Below are positions 6,892-14,809 of a DNA stretch of 34,922 nt, piece by piece. The position numbers and the translations under genes were made by a program. The notes under the pieces are model-generated. The model was not told the DNA's origin. It made no database searches and worked only from the letters and a program-made list of their open reading frames with translations. The stretch is from positions 1-34,922 of the IMG/VR virus record IMGVR_UViG_3300030109_002114. One strand, 5' to 3'. Position 1 is the first letter of the stretch, and the number at the start of each line of letters is the position of its first letter. Source of the stretch: a virus.

Positions 6892-7520
6892 TACATTATC
6901 CTTGGTTCACCGTTTCTATAACTGTCTCTTTTGTTTCTGCCATCAGCCAACTGTTTTAATCCCTCTAGTGCCTCATCGTACCGTGTTTTGTAAAAGCCCA
7001 CTATGTCTGGCTCACCTTTCATAAACGTAGCCGCTTCAACTAAGCTACCATAAAGAAGAGTGGACTCTGCATTATCACCAAGCCAGGATGTGGATGATGT
7101 AACTATGGATGGTGGATCATAGTAGTAGTGCAGTTGCACTGTGTATGTCGAGTCTGGGGTAGGAGCTATCAAAAAGTTATCCCCATCGAACAATGAGTAG
7201 TATACAGGTAAACCTGATGTCGCTGTAGCAGGATACGCTTCTCTAATAAAGTTTACATCTTTTGGTAGCAAGAACGAATAGTTACTACTACCATCTACAA
7301 CAGCAATCGAAAATACAGCTAGAAAATCTGTTGGCTTTGCTAAGAACCTATTACTTGTAGAAAGAGATGTTGTTACGTTCTTTCTAAGCTCTGGTATAAG
7401 TATAGATCGATATATTCTTTCTTCTGTTTGCTTTACAAAGTTAGGAATATTGCTGACAAAAGTCGTTTCCGTGTTATCAGTATATTCTTTTATGGCTGCC
7501 GTTAGTTCTGTGTAGTTCAT
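6891..7520 (-). CDS. Phage neck adaptor protein (SU10-adaptor type)
   Basis: A 209-aa protein. Residues 1-60 (MNYTELTAAIKEYTDNTETTFVSNIPNFVKQTEERIYRSILIPELRKNV) form the helical start typical of the SU10-type adaptor that joins portal to tail. FLAKPTDFLAVFSIAVVDGS and FLLPKDVNFIREAYP follow, then YYSLFDGDNFLIAPTPDSTYTVQLHYYYDPP, all family landmarks. The C-terminus EALEGLKQLADGRNKRDSYRNGEPRIM is the usual conserved tail. The gene overlaps its upstream neighbour by ATGA. The protein is expected at the head-tail interface; recognition is by motif. Confidence 0.75.
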   Translation of the reverse strand: MNYTELTAAIKEYTDNTETTFVSNIPNFVKQTEERIYRSILIPELRKNVTTSLSTSNRFLAKPTDFLAVFSIAVVDGSSNYSFLLPKDVNFIREAYPATATSGLPVYYSLFDGDNFLIAPTPDSTYTVQLHYYYDPPSIVTSSTSWLGDNAESTLLYGSLVEAATFMKGEPDIVGFYKTRYDEALEGLKQLADGRNKRDSYRNGEPRIM

Positions 7521-8203
7521 TTTTTGCTCTTGCCTTTTGCGTATAGATTATCAAAAATCTGGTTAACATCCAAGACATAATCTAAATCGGACTTTGAATA
7601 GTGTATATGTTGCGATGGCAAGAAGTCAGGAGGTCCTTCTCCTGTTTCAAACCACGCAGGATGCGTTACTCGCACTCTGTTGTTTGGTAGCGCAACGATG
7701 TTACCTGTCCATTCTCCTGCATCTAATAGCTCTAATACATGACTTTGTTTGTGTTGGGCAGGATCATCAGCTATCTCACTATCTGTATAGTCCACAGTAA
7801 AATAATATTTAGCAGGATACATCTTACCATCTATCTTAGCCAACCAAGGGCATGGTGTAGCTCTGTCCATTACATACACAGCGTGGGTACGGGAGGAACA
7901 ATCCCACGGTTGTGCCATATGAACAGGCATTGGTTTTGCCCAATCTTCTACTGGAGTATCTCCTACTAAAGCTGTAATCGGCATCCTAGCCCACATCGCT
8001 CCACCATGCACATTTGGTTCGTCAGTATCATCTGACTCACATCCTGTAAATATTACTTGAAATGACAAACATCTATTAGGCATAGATGTCACAGCTATTG
8101 CCATAGCGTGTAAAAACTCACCATGATACTTCTGATGGTTGTGTGTGTACTCTCTTCTCACCCAACATTTAAAGTGAGGTATATTGCTCTGTAAGTATGC
8201 CAT
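7517..8203 (-). CDS. Conserved phage structural protein (MAYLQSNIPHFKC family)
   Basis: A 228-aa protein beginning MAYLQSNIPHFKCWVRREYTHNH. Recognisable blocks are NVHGGAMWARMPITALVGD (about 63-81), HMAQPWDCSSRTHAVYVMDR, WLAKIDGKMYPAKYYFTVDYTDSEIADDPAQHKQSHVLELLDAGEWTGNIVALPNNRVRVTHPAWF (about 120-185) and SQHIHYSKSD. This protein is highly conserved among marine podovirus-like phages and lies between the two adaptor genes, so a neck or tail position is likely. No enzymatic role is established. The start overlaps the stop of the previous gene (TAATG), with no strong ribosome site of its own. Confidence 0.65.
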   Translation of the reverse strand: MAYLQSNIPHFKCWVRREYTHNHQKYHGEFLHAMAIAVTSMPNRCLSFQVIFTGCESDDTDEPNVHGGAMWARMPITALVGDTPVEDWAKPMPVHMAQPWDCSSRTHAVYVMDRATPCPWLAKIDGKMYPAKYYFTVDYTDSEIADDPAQHKQSHVLELLDAGEWTGNIVALPNNRVRVTHPAWFETGEGPPDFLPSQHIHYSKSDLDYVLDVNQIFDNLYAKGKSKK

Positions 8204-8523
8204 TAGCTTATTGTTACTGATACCGTACCCACTTGTGCAAATATAGGCTCTATCTTTGCATCAAAGTCATCAAACCTTGCTACCCCCACTTGGAGTAAAA
8301 AAGGCTCTATTCTGTCTGGTCTGGCATCTCTTAGTGATTGTGGGTCGTCTGTCTTAATTCTTCCTACAAAGTTTTGTGGATGATCTCTATCAGCAACATC
8401 TCTTCCGACACGAAGTCCTGTTCTCTTCCCGTTACTAAACTCAAATACTAGCTCGTTAATTGGATATCTGAATCCAGTTCTATCGCATATCCCGAATGCG
8501 TATTTTCCTGTTGCTCTTCCCAT
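8203..8523 (-). CDS. Conserved small neck-region protein (MGRATGKYAFGICDRTGFRYP)
   Basis: A 106-aa protein. An in-frame upstream Met at 8586 exists, but I place the start at 8523 because MGRATGKYAFGICDRTGFRYPINEL is the family N-terminus and the ATG lies one base past the stop of the adaptor gene at 8525. Downstream blocks are RTGLRVGRDVADRDHPQNFVGR and DPQSLRDARPDRIEP. The CDRTGFRY element resembles half of a metal knuckle, but no second Cys pair is visible. The protein is conserved beside head-tail joining genes in marine phages; function unknown. Confidence 0.65.
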   Translation of the reverse strand: MGRATGKYAFGICDRTGFRYPINELVFEFSNGKRTGLRVGRDVADRDHPQNFVGRIKTDDPQSLRDARPDRIEPFLLQVGVARFDDFDAKIEPIFAQVGTVSVTIS

Positions 8524-8524
8524 G

Positions 8525-9202
8525 TTAAACCGTAAAGAATGTATTGTGAGGCACGAACTTAATAGACGCTGTTTCTGTGTCCTCACCTGCTGCTAATTCA
8601 AACTGAAACTCATACTCTTGCTTTAGTGCTTGCACTCTGTTTGCAACTTCTGGTCTTTTCATTGCTATGTAGTACGCTAAACCCGACACTAAACATGGCA
8701 CAAACCGTGGTGGAACATGGCTAGTTGTTGTTCCTGATATGCCAGATGAAATGCTATCAATGCCTTTTAATCTAAAGAATGATAGCGTGTATGTTGTGTC
8801 TGGAACTGGATGTAGTGTTACTGTTGTTGATCCTGCCAACCTCTGTACAAATATCTGGTTTGGCTTTCCCTGCGTGTTCTTATTAGATTTCTGAGCAAAT
8901 GTAGAAACACTTATTCTACTTACATTAGTATCTAATTGAGATGTTCCTGTACCTGTTCTTATTGTATGCTCAATAATGTCTATAGTATCTGTCGGCATAG
9001 TGTATGTTGCTGTACCTGCTGATAAAGACAAAGTGCCAGACTCTATAGTAAAAAGGTTTATACCTCTGTTTTGCCACTCTAATGTTAATATTTGAAAGCT
9101 ACGTCTAGCTGTTTTTAGGTCATATCCAGAACGCATTTCAAGACCTGCTCTCTCATAAGCCTCCTCAAAAAGTTCTGGTAGGTCTGGTGTAACTACAGCC
9201 AT
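8525..9202 (-). CDS. Head-tail connector/adaptor protein
   Basis: A 225-aa protein with the N-terminal block LPELFEEAYERAGLEMRSGYDLKTARRSFQILTLEWQNRGINLFTIE (residues 8-54), a beta section TLSLSAGTATYTMPTDTIDIIEHTIRTG, then FVQRLAGSTTVTLHPVPDTTYTLSFFRLKGI and the helical C-terminus AMKRPEVANRVQALKQEYEFQFELAAGEDTETASIKFVP. This is the pattern of a connector or tail-tube adaptor in marine podoviruses. Its role in closing the head-tail junction is inferred from family and position. The GGGAGA ribosome site sits just downstream of a GTTCACTTGAAC element in the leader. Confidence 0.7.
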   Translation of the reverse strand: MAVVTPDLPELFEEAYERAGLEMRSGYDLKTARRSFQILTLEWQNRGINLFTIESGTLSLSAGTATYTMPTDTIDIIEHTIRTGTGTSQLDTNVSRISVSTFAQKSNKNTQGKPNQIFVQRLAGSTTVTLHPVPDTTYTLSFFRLKGIDSISSGISGTTTSHVPPRFVPCLVSGLAYYIAMKRPEVANRVQALKQEYEFQFELAAGEDTETASIKFVPHNTFFTV

Positions 9203-9217
9203 TATATCTCCCTAAAA

Positions 9218-9229
9218 GTTCACTTGAAC
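9218..9229 (-). promoter_or_regulatory. GTTCAAGTGAAC element, site 1
   Basis: Perfect 12-bp copy, minus orientation, in the leader of the connector gene. Flanking A and T runs extend the inverted repeat to AAAAGTTCA/TGAACTTTT (9214-9233). Confidence 0.8.
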
Positions 9230-9246
9230 TTTTTTTTAATTATATA

Positions 9247-9435
9247 CTAATCTTCATTCTTTTCAATCACTAATGGTTTGCAATGGGCTGAGTAGGTATT
9301 CCTTGTTTGTTTTTGGTTATAAAAGTTTATCTTATCGGCATACCAACTGCACCTATCAATGCTACCATACTGCATAGTATCATCATATATTTCTGACCCT
9401 TCTAGTATTACTAAAATAAATACTAGTGTTTTCAT
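9247..9435 (-). CDS. Small secreted-type protein with two cysteines
   Basis: A 62-aa protein with a short hydrophobic N-terminus (MKTLVFILVILEG) that could be a signal peptide or weak anchor, then a polar part with Cys29 (DRCSWYADKI) and Cys52 (AHCKPLVI). The start overlaps the stop of the preceding gene (ATGA). A second protein with the same plan, a hydrophobic start and two Cys about 20 residues apart, is encoded at 32821-33054. Function unknown; such proteins would act in the envelope or outside the cell. Confidence 0.55.
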   Translation of the reverse strand: MKTLVFILVILEGSEIYDDTMQYGSIDRCSWYADKINFYNQKQTRNTYSAHCKPLVIEKNED

Positions 9436-9935
9436 TTGAAGCTATCATTTAAAGAATCCACAACGCTATCAATGTTTGGCTCTTTACTGTTAGGATCGTA
9501 TTTACATTGAAACTCTACTGGACACTGACCCTCAACAACTAAAGTATATGTATTGTTAGCTCCCCTATATAAACACACTTGCTTTCCATTTTTAGCTTGT
9601 TTTCTTTTATATCGCCTACACGTTACATACTTTGGGTCTTCCCTTATACCTTTTCTTTTTTCTTGCTCCCAAGTCCAATCACTAAACTTCTTCAAAAAAC
9701 ATGTGTAACAGTTCTTGATATTTTCTGATTTAGCAAGATATACAACACCTTTATCAGCACATAGCCATTCAAATGTCTCTTGTCCTCCATCTTTCCTTAC
9801 GCACTTAGCCGAACCACCCTCTGTCGATACCCATAAGGGAGTAGACGAAAAGACCAAGAAGACCGATGCCAACACTAAGGACAATGGTAATTGCCACGAT
9901 GCCAATAACTTTTTCTCTAAATATTTTTTTATCAT
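9432..9935 (-). CDS. Cys-rich exported protein with N-terminal hydrophobic segment
   Basis: A 167-aa protein when started at 9935 (MIKKYLEKKLLASWQLPL...), which I prefer to an in-frame Met at 10007 because it gives a proper basic-hydrophobic signal or anchor (residues 1-32), has an AAGAGAT ribosome site and shortens the overlap. The mature part contains about nine Cys, including CYTC, CRRY and QCPVEFQC, which suggests disulphide bonds in the periplasm or outside the cell. Its first 131 bases overlap, in another frame, the membrane-segment codons of the upstream gene. No lipobox is clear. A lysis-related role such as a spanin cannot be excluded, but nothing proves it. Confidence 0.55.
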   Translation of the reverse strand: MIKKYLEKKLLASWQLPLSLVLASVFLVFSSTPLWVSTEGGSAKCVRKDGGQETFEWLCADKGVVYLAKSENIKNCYTCFLKKFSDWTWEQEKRKGIREDPKYVTCRRYKRKQAKNGKQVCLYRGANNTYTLVVEGQCPVEFQCKYDPNSKEPNIDSVVDSLNDSFK

Positions 9936-10302
9936 ATATCTCTTGTTGCCTACGTTTCCGTATCTGCCCTTCCATTCGAAGAAGTTCATCCCATGCTGAC
10001 GTTCCATGTGTAAACTTAATAAACTGCTGAAGTTCGTATCGCTGTTCTTCTAATCTTTTTTTAGCTGTAAAAGATTCTATAGCTTCTTGTTCTATAGAAC
10101 CACCACTAAACACCTTACGAAAAATAGTAGGGTTCTTGGCAGATTTGTGAGCTGCGTCTACATCACTAACAGCACCCATCCATCTAGAAAGGTCTTGCGA
10201 CATGGCTTCTAGTTCTTTACCTGCCGCAAACGCTCTCTTGATACCATTAAAAGCTGTGCTTGCTGTGGCAACAGCAGCCGAAATAGTTACTGGATCGAAC
10301 AC
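9805..10302 (-). CDS. Conserved phage membrane protein with C-terminal TM segment
   Basis: A 165-aa protein starting with GTG one base after the upstream stop. Residues 1-30 are Ala-rich (MFDPVTISAAVATASTAFNGIKRAFAAGKELEAM). A helical middle follows (DLSRWMGAVSDVDAAHKSAKNPTIF, IEQEAIESFTAKKRLEEQRYELQQFI, AWDELLRMEGQIRKRRQQEIY), and residues about 135-158 form one transmembrane helix (VIGIVAITIVLSVGIGLLGLFVYSL). Proteins with this plan are common beside late genes of marine phages and are sometimes labelled holin-like; that label is uncertain. The TM codons are double-coding with the next gene. Confidence 0.6.
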   Translation of the reverse strand: MFDPVTISAAVATASTAFNGIKRAFAAGKELEAMSQDLSRWMGAVSDVDAAHKSAKNPTIFRKVFSGGSIEQEAIESFTAKKRLEEQRYELQQFIKFTHGTSAWDELLRMEGQIRKRRQQEIYDKKIFREKVIGIVAITIVLSVGIGLLGLFVYSLMGIDRGWFG

Positions 10303-10303
10303 G

Positions 10304-10705
10304 TTAGTACGTTTTACGCATCTTCAGAGTGATTGTGTAGGTATCAGCACTAGAGTGACCTACAGTAGTAAAATCAATATCACCTGTCTTTCCAGACCCT
10401 GCGTTATTGGACAAACCACCAAACTCACTATAGTCGTGATGACCACTCTGATTTTCACCTAACTCTATGATAAAAGCATCAGACGTTGCATCAAAGAACA
10501 ACTGAACCTTCATGCCTATGCACTGCCACCAGATTTTCTCTATGGCAACACTAGTACAAGTATTGCCATAAATATCTGAGTTCAATGCACTGACATCAAC
10601 CTTTTTAACGGCTGACTCACCTGAACCGTCAGAAATGTTTGTAAATTTCATAACAACGTGCTTGTCGCCATCAAAAAGGGTTTGTGATGTTACTGCATCA
10701 GCCAT
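10304..10705 (-). CDS. Conserved virion protein (MADAVTSQTLFDG family)
   Basis: A 133-aa beta-rich protein: MADAVTSQTLFDGDKHVVMKFTNISDGSGESAVKKVDVSAL, a central VAIEKIWWQCIGMKVQLFFDATSDAFIIEL, then GDIDFTTVGHSSADTYTITLKMRK. All of it matches a small structural protein known from many marine and cyanobacterial phages. It lies two genes downstream of the capsid protein with a clean AGGGGGAT ribosome site. A capsid decoration or tail role is plausible, but which is not known to me. Confidence 0.65.
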   Translation of the reverse strand: MADAVTSQTLFDGDKHVVMKFTNISDGSGESAVKKVDVSALNSDIYGNTCTSVAIEKIWWQCIGMKVQLFFDATSDAFIIELGENQSGHHDYSEFGGLSNNAGSGKTGDIDFTTVGHSSADTYTITLKMRKTY

Positions 10706-10718
10706 GTTATCCCCCTAA

Positions 10719-11453
10719 TTAACCGTTAGCGTAATCGAAAGCTGCTCCGTGTATCTTAATCATAATTTTACCTGCTGTGTACGCTGCTTCCGTAGCATCA
10801 CCTGAAGTTAAATAAAGATACTTTTTAGTAAGAGCAGATAATGTTGTTCCTCCATCTGCCTCATTATGAAGACCCAATGTTAAATCACCATTGTTAAACA
10901 GCACTGTACCACTTGTTACAGCAGCATTTTCTGCTGTTGTTCCTGTTGCAGAACACACTAGGTTAATGTCTGGATCACCACCTGTTGGAACTTCTAAACA
11001 CATAAACTCTACTAAATAAGGTATACCGTTTACAGCACTTGTAAGTTCAGCGATATAAGCATTTGCTGCTCCACCATCTGTACCAATAACATCATCGGCT
11101 GTACCACCACTAGCCAACCCACCATGTAGATCGATTAAGATAGTTGTAATAATGTCTCCACCAATTTTATTTATGAATGTGTTAATAGCGGCATCTGCAA
11201 TACCAGAACCGTGTGCATTTGGAGTTACGTTGAATATTGTAGCTGCTGTTCCAAGACTGGCATTGTTTGCACCAGTTGTTGTACCTGCTGCTACGATATT
11301 GTCTCTTCCTGATGTCGCTACTTTTTGTACCTCTAAAACACCACCACTAGAAGCTACTATTTGTTCAGTAATAACTCCTGTTGTTGCATTTTCAGATACT
11401 GTTTTAAGACCATTCTTTGAACGAATAGGTCCTGCGAATGTTGAATTGCCCAT
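10719..11453 (-). CDS. Conserved virion protein (MGNSTFAGPIRSKNG family)
   Basis: A 244-aa, low-Lys, Gly/Ala/Thr-rich protein whose start MGNSTFAGPIRSKNGLKTVSENATTG is the family signature of a structural protein encoded just downstream of the capsid gene in many marine phages. The rest is beta-rich with NAHGSGIADAAINTFINKIGGDIITTILIDL (about residues 79-110) and LTKKYLYLTSGDATEAAYTAGKIMIKIHG near the end. The AAGGAG ribosome site is good. Its high expected abundance and location suggest a head-associated protein; direct evidence is absent. Confidence 0.65.
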   Translation of the reverse strand: MGNSTFAGPIRSKNGLKTVSENATTGVITEQIVASSGGVLEVQKVATSGRDNIVAAGTTTGANNASLGTAATIFNVTPNAHGSGIADAAINTFINKIGGDIITTILIDLHGGLASGGTADDVIGTDGGAANAYIAELTSAVNGIPYLVEFMCLEVPTGGDPDINLVCSATGTTAENAAVTSGTVLFNNGDLTLGLHNEADGGTTLSALTKKYLYLTSGDATEAAYTAGKIMIKIHGAAFDYANG

Positions 11454-11504
11454 ATTAATCTCCTTGTCTTGGCAAATGTCAGCTTACGCTGTCAAGGTGA
11501 ATGA

Positions 11505-11528
11505 GGGGCAGCCATGAACTACTGCCCC
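11505..11528 (-). terminator. Hairpin after the capsid gene (attenuator or RNA stability element)
   Basis: GGGGCAG and CTGCCCC (7 bp) enclose a 10-nt loop, 14 bases after the capsid gene stop. On the minus transcript the stem is followed by TCATTC rather than a run of T, so read-through to the next gene is expected. Confidence 0.45.
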
Positions 11529-11542
11529 CCATATTAGCTAGT

Positions 11543-12454
11543 TTATGCGGCTCCTGTTGAACCATATACTCCAAGTGGATCAGATACACCGAAAGAGTAT
11601 CTCTCTCTTGCTTTGTATCTTACGTTTCCAGTGTTGAAGTCACCGTCCATGCCAGTAGCCATAGGAGTTCTAACGAAATGCTTCATTCCGTTTGGAACAT
11701 CTGTGATTATAAAGAAAGCATCGCTATCTGTTAGGTAATGATTAACTCTATAGCCTTCTGGGATAGACCCATTGGTCTTAATAGCGTTTAGATCATTGTC
11801 AGAAGTTCCAACTCTCAAATCTGTCTGTAGCAATCTAGTTGCTGTAAACATCAATGCAGGTGGAACGATCAACTTCCTTGGCTTTGCTGCAATCAATAGA
11901 CCTCTTTCATCTACGAAAGCCGCAATGTCAATCACTGCCTGCTCCAAAGATGTTTCGTTGAGATCAGCCGCTACTGATGGTTGGTTCCTATTGTTACCGC
12001 CTGCCACTGTACCGTGGGAAGCACTAAATAAGAAAGCTCCATCACCAGAGGTGAATGTATCAAAACCAGTGTTTAGAAGTGACGCTGCTTTTGTTTGCTT
12101 GGTATAAGCCATAGCTCTAGCAAGTGCTTTTGTATAACGTGCCGATAAGCTGTCATACAAATTGTCTTCCATAGCTTCCTCTGTAATAGAGAAACCCATA
12201 GCCACTGTCTCGTGATTAAAACGAGCAGTGAATGACTCTTGTGCTACATCATAAGATATAGATGCACCTTCTTGCTTCACTGGAGCTGCACCGAACCCAC
12301 TAAGCTTTACTTCTTCCTCAAAACTTCTGTCAGAGTTTTCAGTTTCATAAATCTCAGCATGTTCGTTTTCATAGCCGTCATACTCTAGCCCAAACAATGC
12401 GTTTAAGCCTGGGAGTAACTCTTTTAAGAGATTTGCTCTACTCATTACAGCCAT
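11543..12454 (-). CDS. Major capsid protein
   Basis: A 303-aa protein. Key blocks are MSRANLLKELLPGLNALFGLEYDGY (N-arm), FEEEVKLSGFGAAPVKQEGASISYD (about 44-68), FTARFNHETVAMGFSITEEAMEDNLYDSLSARYTKALARAMAYTKQ (about 75-119; the spine-helix region of HK97-fold proteins), LIAAKPRKLIVPPALMFTATRLL (P-domain strand) and the ending RYKARERYSFGVSDPLGVYGSTGAA, a strong family signature. It forms the icosahedral head. The size suits an HK97-fold protein made without a delta domain, consistent with a separate scaffold gene upstream. The start is supported by AGGAGGT, which overlaps the end of the preceding gene. Confidence 0.85.
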   Translation of the reverse strand: MAVMSRANLLKELLPGLNALFGLEYDGYENEHAEIYETENSDRSFEEEVKLSGFGAAPVKQEGASISYDVAQESFTARFNHETVAMGFSITEEAMEDNLYDSLSARYTKALARAMAYTKQTKAASLLNTGFDTFTSGDGAFLFSASHGTVAGGNNRNQPSVAADLNETSLEQAVIDIAAFVDERGLLIAAKPRKLIVPPALMFTATRLLQTDLRVGTSDNDLNAIKTNGSIPEGYRVNHYLTDSDAFFIITDVPNGMKHFVRTPMATGMDGDFNTGNVRYKARERYSFGVSDPLGVYGSTGAA

Positions 12455-12456
12455 GA

Positions 12457-13059
12457 TTAACCACCTCCTGGTGCGTTGCCAGAGACAACACCGACACCTA
12501 ATTGATGACCTGTGTTGAATTTACAAAGCATTATAGGAAAGCTTGATCCTCTTTCATCACCATCGTGACCTCCGAGAAAATCAACAATCCTTACTGGTAA
12601 AGCTGCTGTAACTGCTGTTGTGCTAATATCAATACTAACACGAGAGATACCAAACGTTGAGCTTGATGCTGTTTGTTCTAACTCTACGTTAGCACCAAGA
12701 TCATCATCATTAACTGTTCCGTCTGCTTGTACAGCAAACAGAATGTTTGGATCGTCAGCAACATAAGCCATACCACTGGTATGAGCTGCGCCTGACCATT
12801 GTTGTGAAAATGTAAGCTGATTGGTGCTTACATCGATGAAACGACATCCAAGAAAAATACCGATTGGCGTAGCTGCGCTTGTGCCTGTATCTTTTTGAAC
12901 TGTGGTTGTGGAGCCATCGTCATTTAACTTGACGACATCTCCGTAACAAATCCTTGTGGAGTACGAGGATAAGATAGGGTATTGACGAAAACCACCAGTG
13001 TATTCGCCACCTAACGTTCCTACGGGACGTAAACCAAAAGGAGCAGATGCGCTAGACAT
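12457..13059 (-). CDS. Capsid-associated (decoration-like) protein
   Basis: A 200-aa protein starting MSSASAPFGLRPVGTLGGEYTGGFRQYPILSSYSTRICYGDVVKL. The APFGLRPVG start followed by a beta-rich domain with I-YGD-V-KL and GIFLGCRFID is what capsid decoration or stabilising proteins next to the capsid gene look like in podoviruses and T7-like marine phages. The end is Gly-rich (SGNAPGGG). It lies immediately upstream of the capsid gene, and the codons of its C-terminal GGG contain the capsid gene's ribosome site. Role inferred by position and motif. Confidence 0.65.
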   Translation of the reverse strand: MSSASAPFGLRPVGTLGGEYTGGFRQYPILSSYSTRICYGDVVKLNDDGSTTTVQKDTGTSAATPIGIFLGCRFIDVSTNQLTFSQQWSGAAHTSGMAYVADDPNILFAVQADGTVNDDDLGANVELEQTASSSTFGISRVSIDISTTAVTAALPVRIVDFLGGHDGDERGSSFPIMLCKFNTGHQLGVGVVSGNAPGGG

Positions 13060-13072
13060 GTGTCTACCTCCA

Positions 13073-13507
13073 TTAAGTTGTTCGGGTGCTTCGCTCTGGT
13101 CTTAGAACGGGCATCCGAGGGTCATTAGTTTTCATGTAAGAATTATCAACACTTTCAAGCTGTCTTGCAGACTGCTCTCTATGATACTCCTTACGGCTCT
13201 CTACTGTTTCGGTTGCGTTGCTACATAAAAGTAACCCACCAACCTCTATATTTTCAGACCATCTTGAGTCGATATCCGTCATTACTTGCAACTCTGGGTG
13301 ATCTTTGGCTAACACTGGAGTCCATCCTTCACGAAATTTTGCAGATACGTTTGGCGTATCAGATTGACCCTGTACTGCCGTTCTAATCCAACGAAATTCA
13401 ACGCCTTCCCTTGGAGTAGGTGTCGGCAAAAGTGTGGGTCGCTCCCACTGCTTTTTGCGAGTCTGCTTTTCACGATTTTGCGTGTCTCTTGGTTCTCTAT
13501 CAGCCAT
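13073..13507 (-). CDS. Conserved protein of the head assembly cluster
   Basis: A 144-aa polar protein with a basic start (RDTQNREKQTRKKQWERPTLLPTPTPREGVEFRWIRTAVQG), then NVSAKFREGWTPVLAKDHPEL and IEVGGLLLCSNATETVESRKEYHREQSARQLESVDNSYM, ending in DPRMPVLRPERSTRTT. This arrangement is conserved in many marine phages between scaffold and capsid genes. No enzymatic motif is visible; a scaffold- or portal-binding role is possible. It overlaps the scaffold gene's stop by 8 bases, and GAAGGAA serves as ribosome site. Confidence 0.65.
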   Translation of the reverse strand: MADREPRDTQNREKQTRKKQWERPTLLPTPTPREGVEFRWIRTAVQGQSDTPNVSAKFREGWTPVLAKDHPELQVMTDIDSRWSENIEVGGLLLCSNATETVESRKEYHREQSARQLESVDNSYMKTNDPRMPVLRPERSTRTT

Positions 13508-14441
13508 TTGATTGTTCCTTCATTAACTGCGCTGCATACTGCTCATTGCTGAGTCCAAGCCGCTTTGCGAGTGCCACTTGGGTTCTTGTTAGACGCACTG
13601 TGCGTGATTTTTTTCCGCTTCTTTCAACGGGGGCGACCACGGTTCCATTTTGTCGTTCAGGTGCTTCTTGCTGAACCTCAAACTTTTCGGGGAATATTTT
13701 TCTCATTCCCTCATCTATCTCTTTATAATACTGTTCGCTTCCTGGCACAATACCTTTTTGCTTTACTTCTTCATGTAAACCCATAGCAGTGCCACGCATT
13801 ATTGTGTCTTTTTCAAACCACGGGTTGCTTTTTTGCCACTCTAAATCTATCTGAGAAAGCCTTGGTTGTTGGGGTTTGGCAGGCTGTTGCTTTTCTGCTA
13901 CATGAGGTTGGGGTTGATACTCGTCTACACGGAACTGCTCATTCTGAAGCCTAGACATTTTTTCTTGGGCTTCTATTAATTTGTCAGGATCACCAGACTC
14001 ATAAGCTTCTTTGTAGTCTTTCTTAGCTTTATCAAGCTCTGCTCCCACCCTACCTTTAGCTTGGTCAATGAGCATTGATTCGCCATCAGCCAGTGTTTTT
14101 CTAAGGTTTTCGTTGTCTTTCTTTAACTGCTCTGCATATCTTAGAGCCTCTTCCTGAAGTCTTGTGGCTTCCTCTTTTGCTCGTCTTTCTTCGTGATAGT
14201 CATACTTTAGTTTTGATATTCTTTTCTGAACATTATCGCCATAGTTTTTTATTTCTTCTTCTGACTCTTGATCTGTTTGCTCAGTAGTATCGACATTTCT
14301 TTTTGGGACACGATCTTCTTCTGGTGTGTCATCTACTATCTCTACATCGAAGTCTTCTTCATTTAAGTTATCTTCTTGCTTTGAATCAACAATCTGATCT
14401 TCACCAAAGTCTTCTTGTAATTTTTCTGCTGTATCGTTCAT
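13500..14441 (-). CDS. Scaffolding protein
   Basis: A 313-aa protein with the features of a phage scaffold: a very acidic, disordered N-terminus (residues 1-70), a long coiled coil (about 72-175, with many Lys/Glu/Arg and heptad-like spacing), a Gln/Pro-rich linker (176-200), and a C-terminal helical head-binding part, RTVRLTRTQVALAKRLGLSNEQYAAQLM (about 281-308), which is the conserved capsid-docking motif in this kind of protein. It would direct capsid assembly in the cytoplasm and then leave the head. No protease is visible in the cluster. The start overlaps the stop of the GroES gene by ATGA. Confidence 0.75.
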   Translation of the reverse strand: MNDTAEKLQEDFGEDQIVDSKQEDNLNEEDFDVEIVDDTPEEDRVPKRNVDTTEQTDQESEEEIKNYGDNVQKRISKLKYDYHEERRAKEEATRLQEEALRYAEQLKKDNENLRKTLADGESMLIDQAKGRVGAELDKAKKDYKEAYESGDPDKLIEAQEKMSRLQNEQFRVDEYQPQPHVAEKQQPAKPQQPRLSQIDLEWQKSNPWFEKDTIMRGTAMGLHEEVKQKGIVPGSEQYYKEIDEGMRKIFPEKFEVQQEAPERQNGTVVAPVERSGKKSRTVRLTRTQVALAKRLGLSNEQYAAQLMKEQSNG

Positions 14442-14809
14442 ATTCTTTTATATCCTCTAGGGTCATCGACAACAGCTTCCACTGTGTCATCATTAATTAT
14501 TCTAAACTCTTGGTTATGAATTTTAAAACGGGTTCCTGAGTATGACCTGAATATTACAAAGTCACCTTTTTTACACCAAGGACCAGTTGGAAACTTATCT
14601 TCATCCTTGTATGCGTCAGGACCCAAACTCACAACAAAACCTATTATTGATGCTATACCTTCCGACTCTCTTAAAGAGTCAGGCATATAAACACCACCTT
14701 CGGTTTTCTCATCTACTTCTACTGGGGATATTAAAAGTTTGTAGCCCTTTGGTTCGGGCATTTTAGAAGCGACTTTTGGGTCTTCTTCTTTCTTTACAGC
14801 TTGATACAT
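14438..14809 (-). CDS. Phage GroES-type co-chaperonin
   Basis: A 123-aa Cpn10-like protein. Residues 17-30 give the first strand (MPEPKGYKLLISPV). The mobile-loop region is DEKTEGGVYMPDSLRESEGIAS, followed by IIGFVVSLGPDAYKDEDKFPTGPWCKKGDFVIFRSYSG, which corresponds to the GxVxxVGxG...xVxxGDxVxF core of GroES. The length fits an ordinary co-chaperonin with a short C-terminal extension. T4 gp31 and other phage versions replace host GroES to fold the capsid protein, and this gene precedes the scaffold and capsid genes. It is expected to cap host GroEL. The GAGGT ribosome site is good, and a GTTCAAGTGAAC element lies upstream. Confidence 0.8.
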   Translation of the reverse strand: MYQAVKKEEDPKVASKMPEPKGYKLLISPVEVDEKTEGGVYMPDSLRESEGIASIIGFVVSLGPDAYKDEDKFPTGPWCKKGDFVIFRSYSGTRFKIHNQEFRIINDDTVEAVVDDPRGYKRI

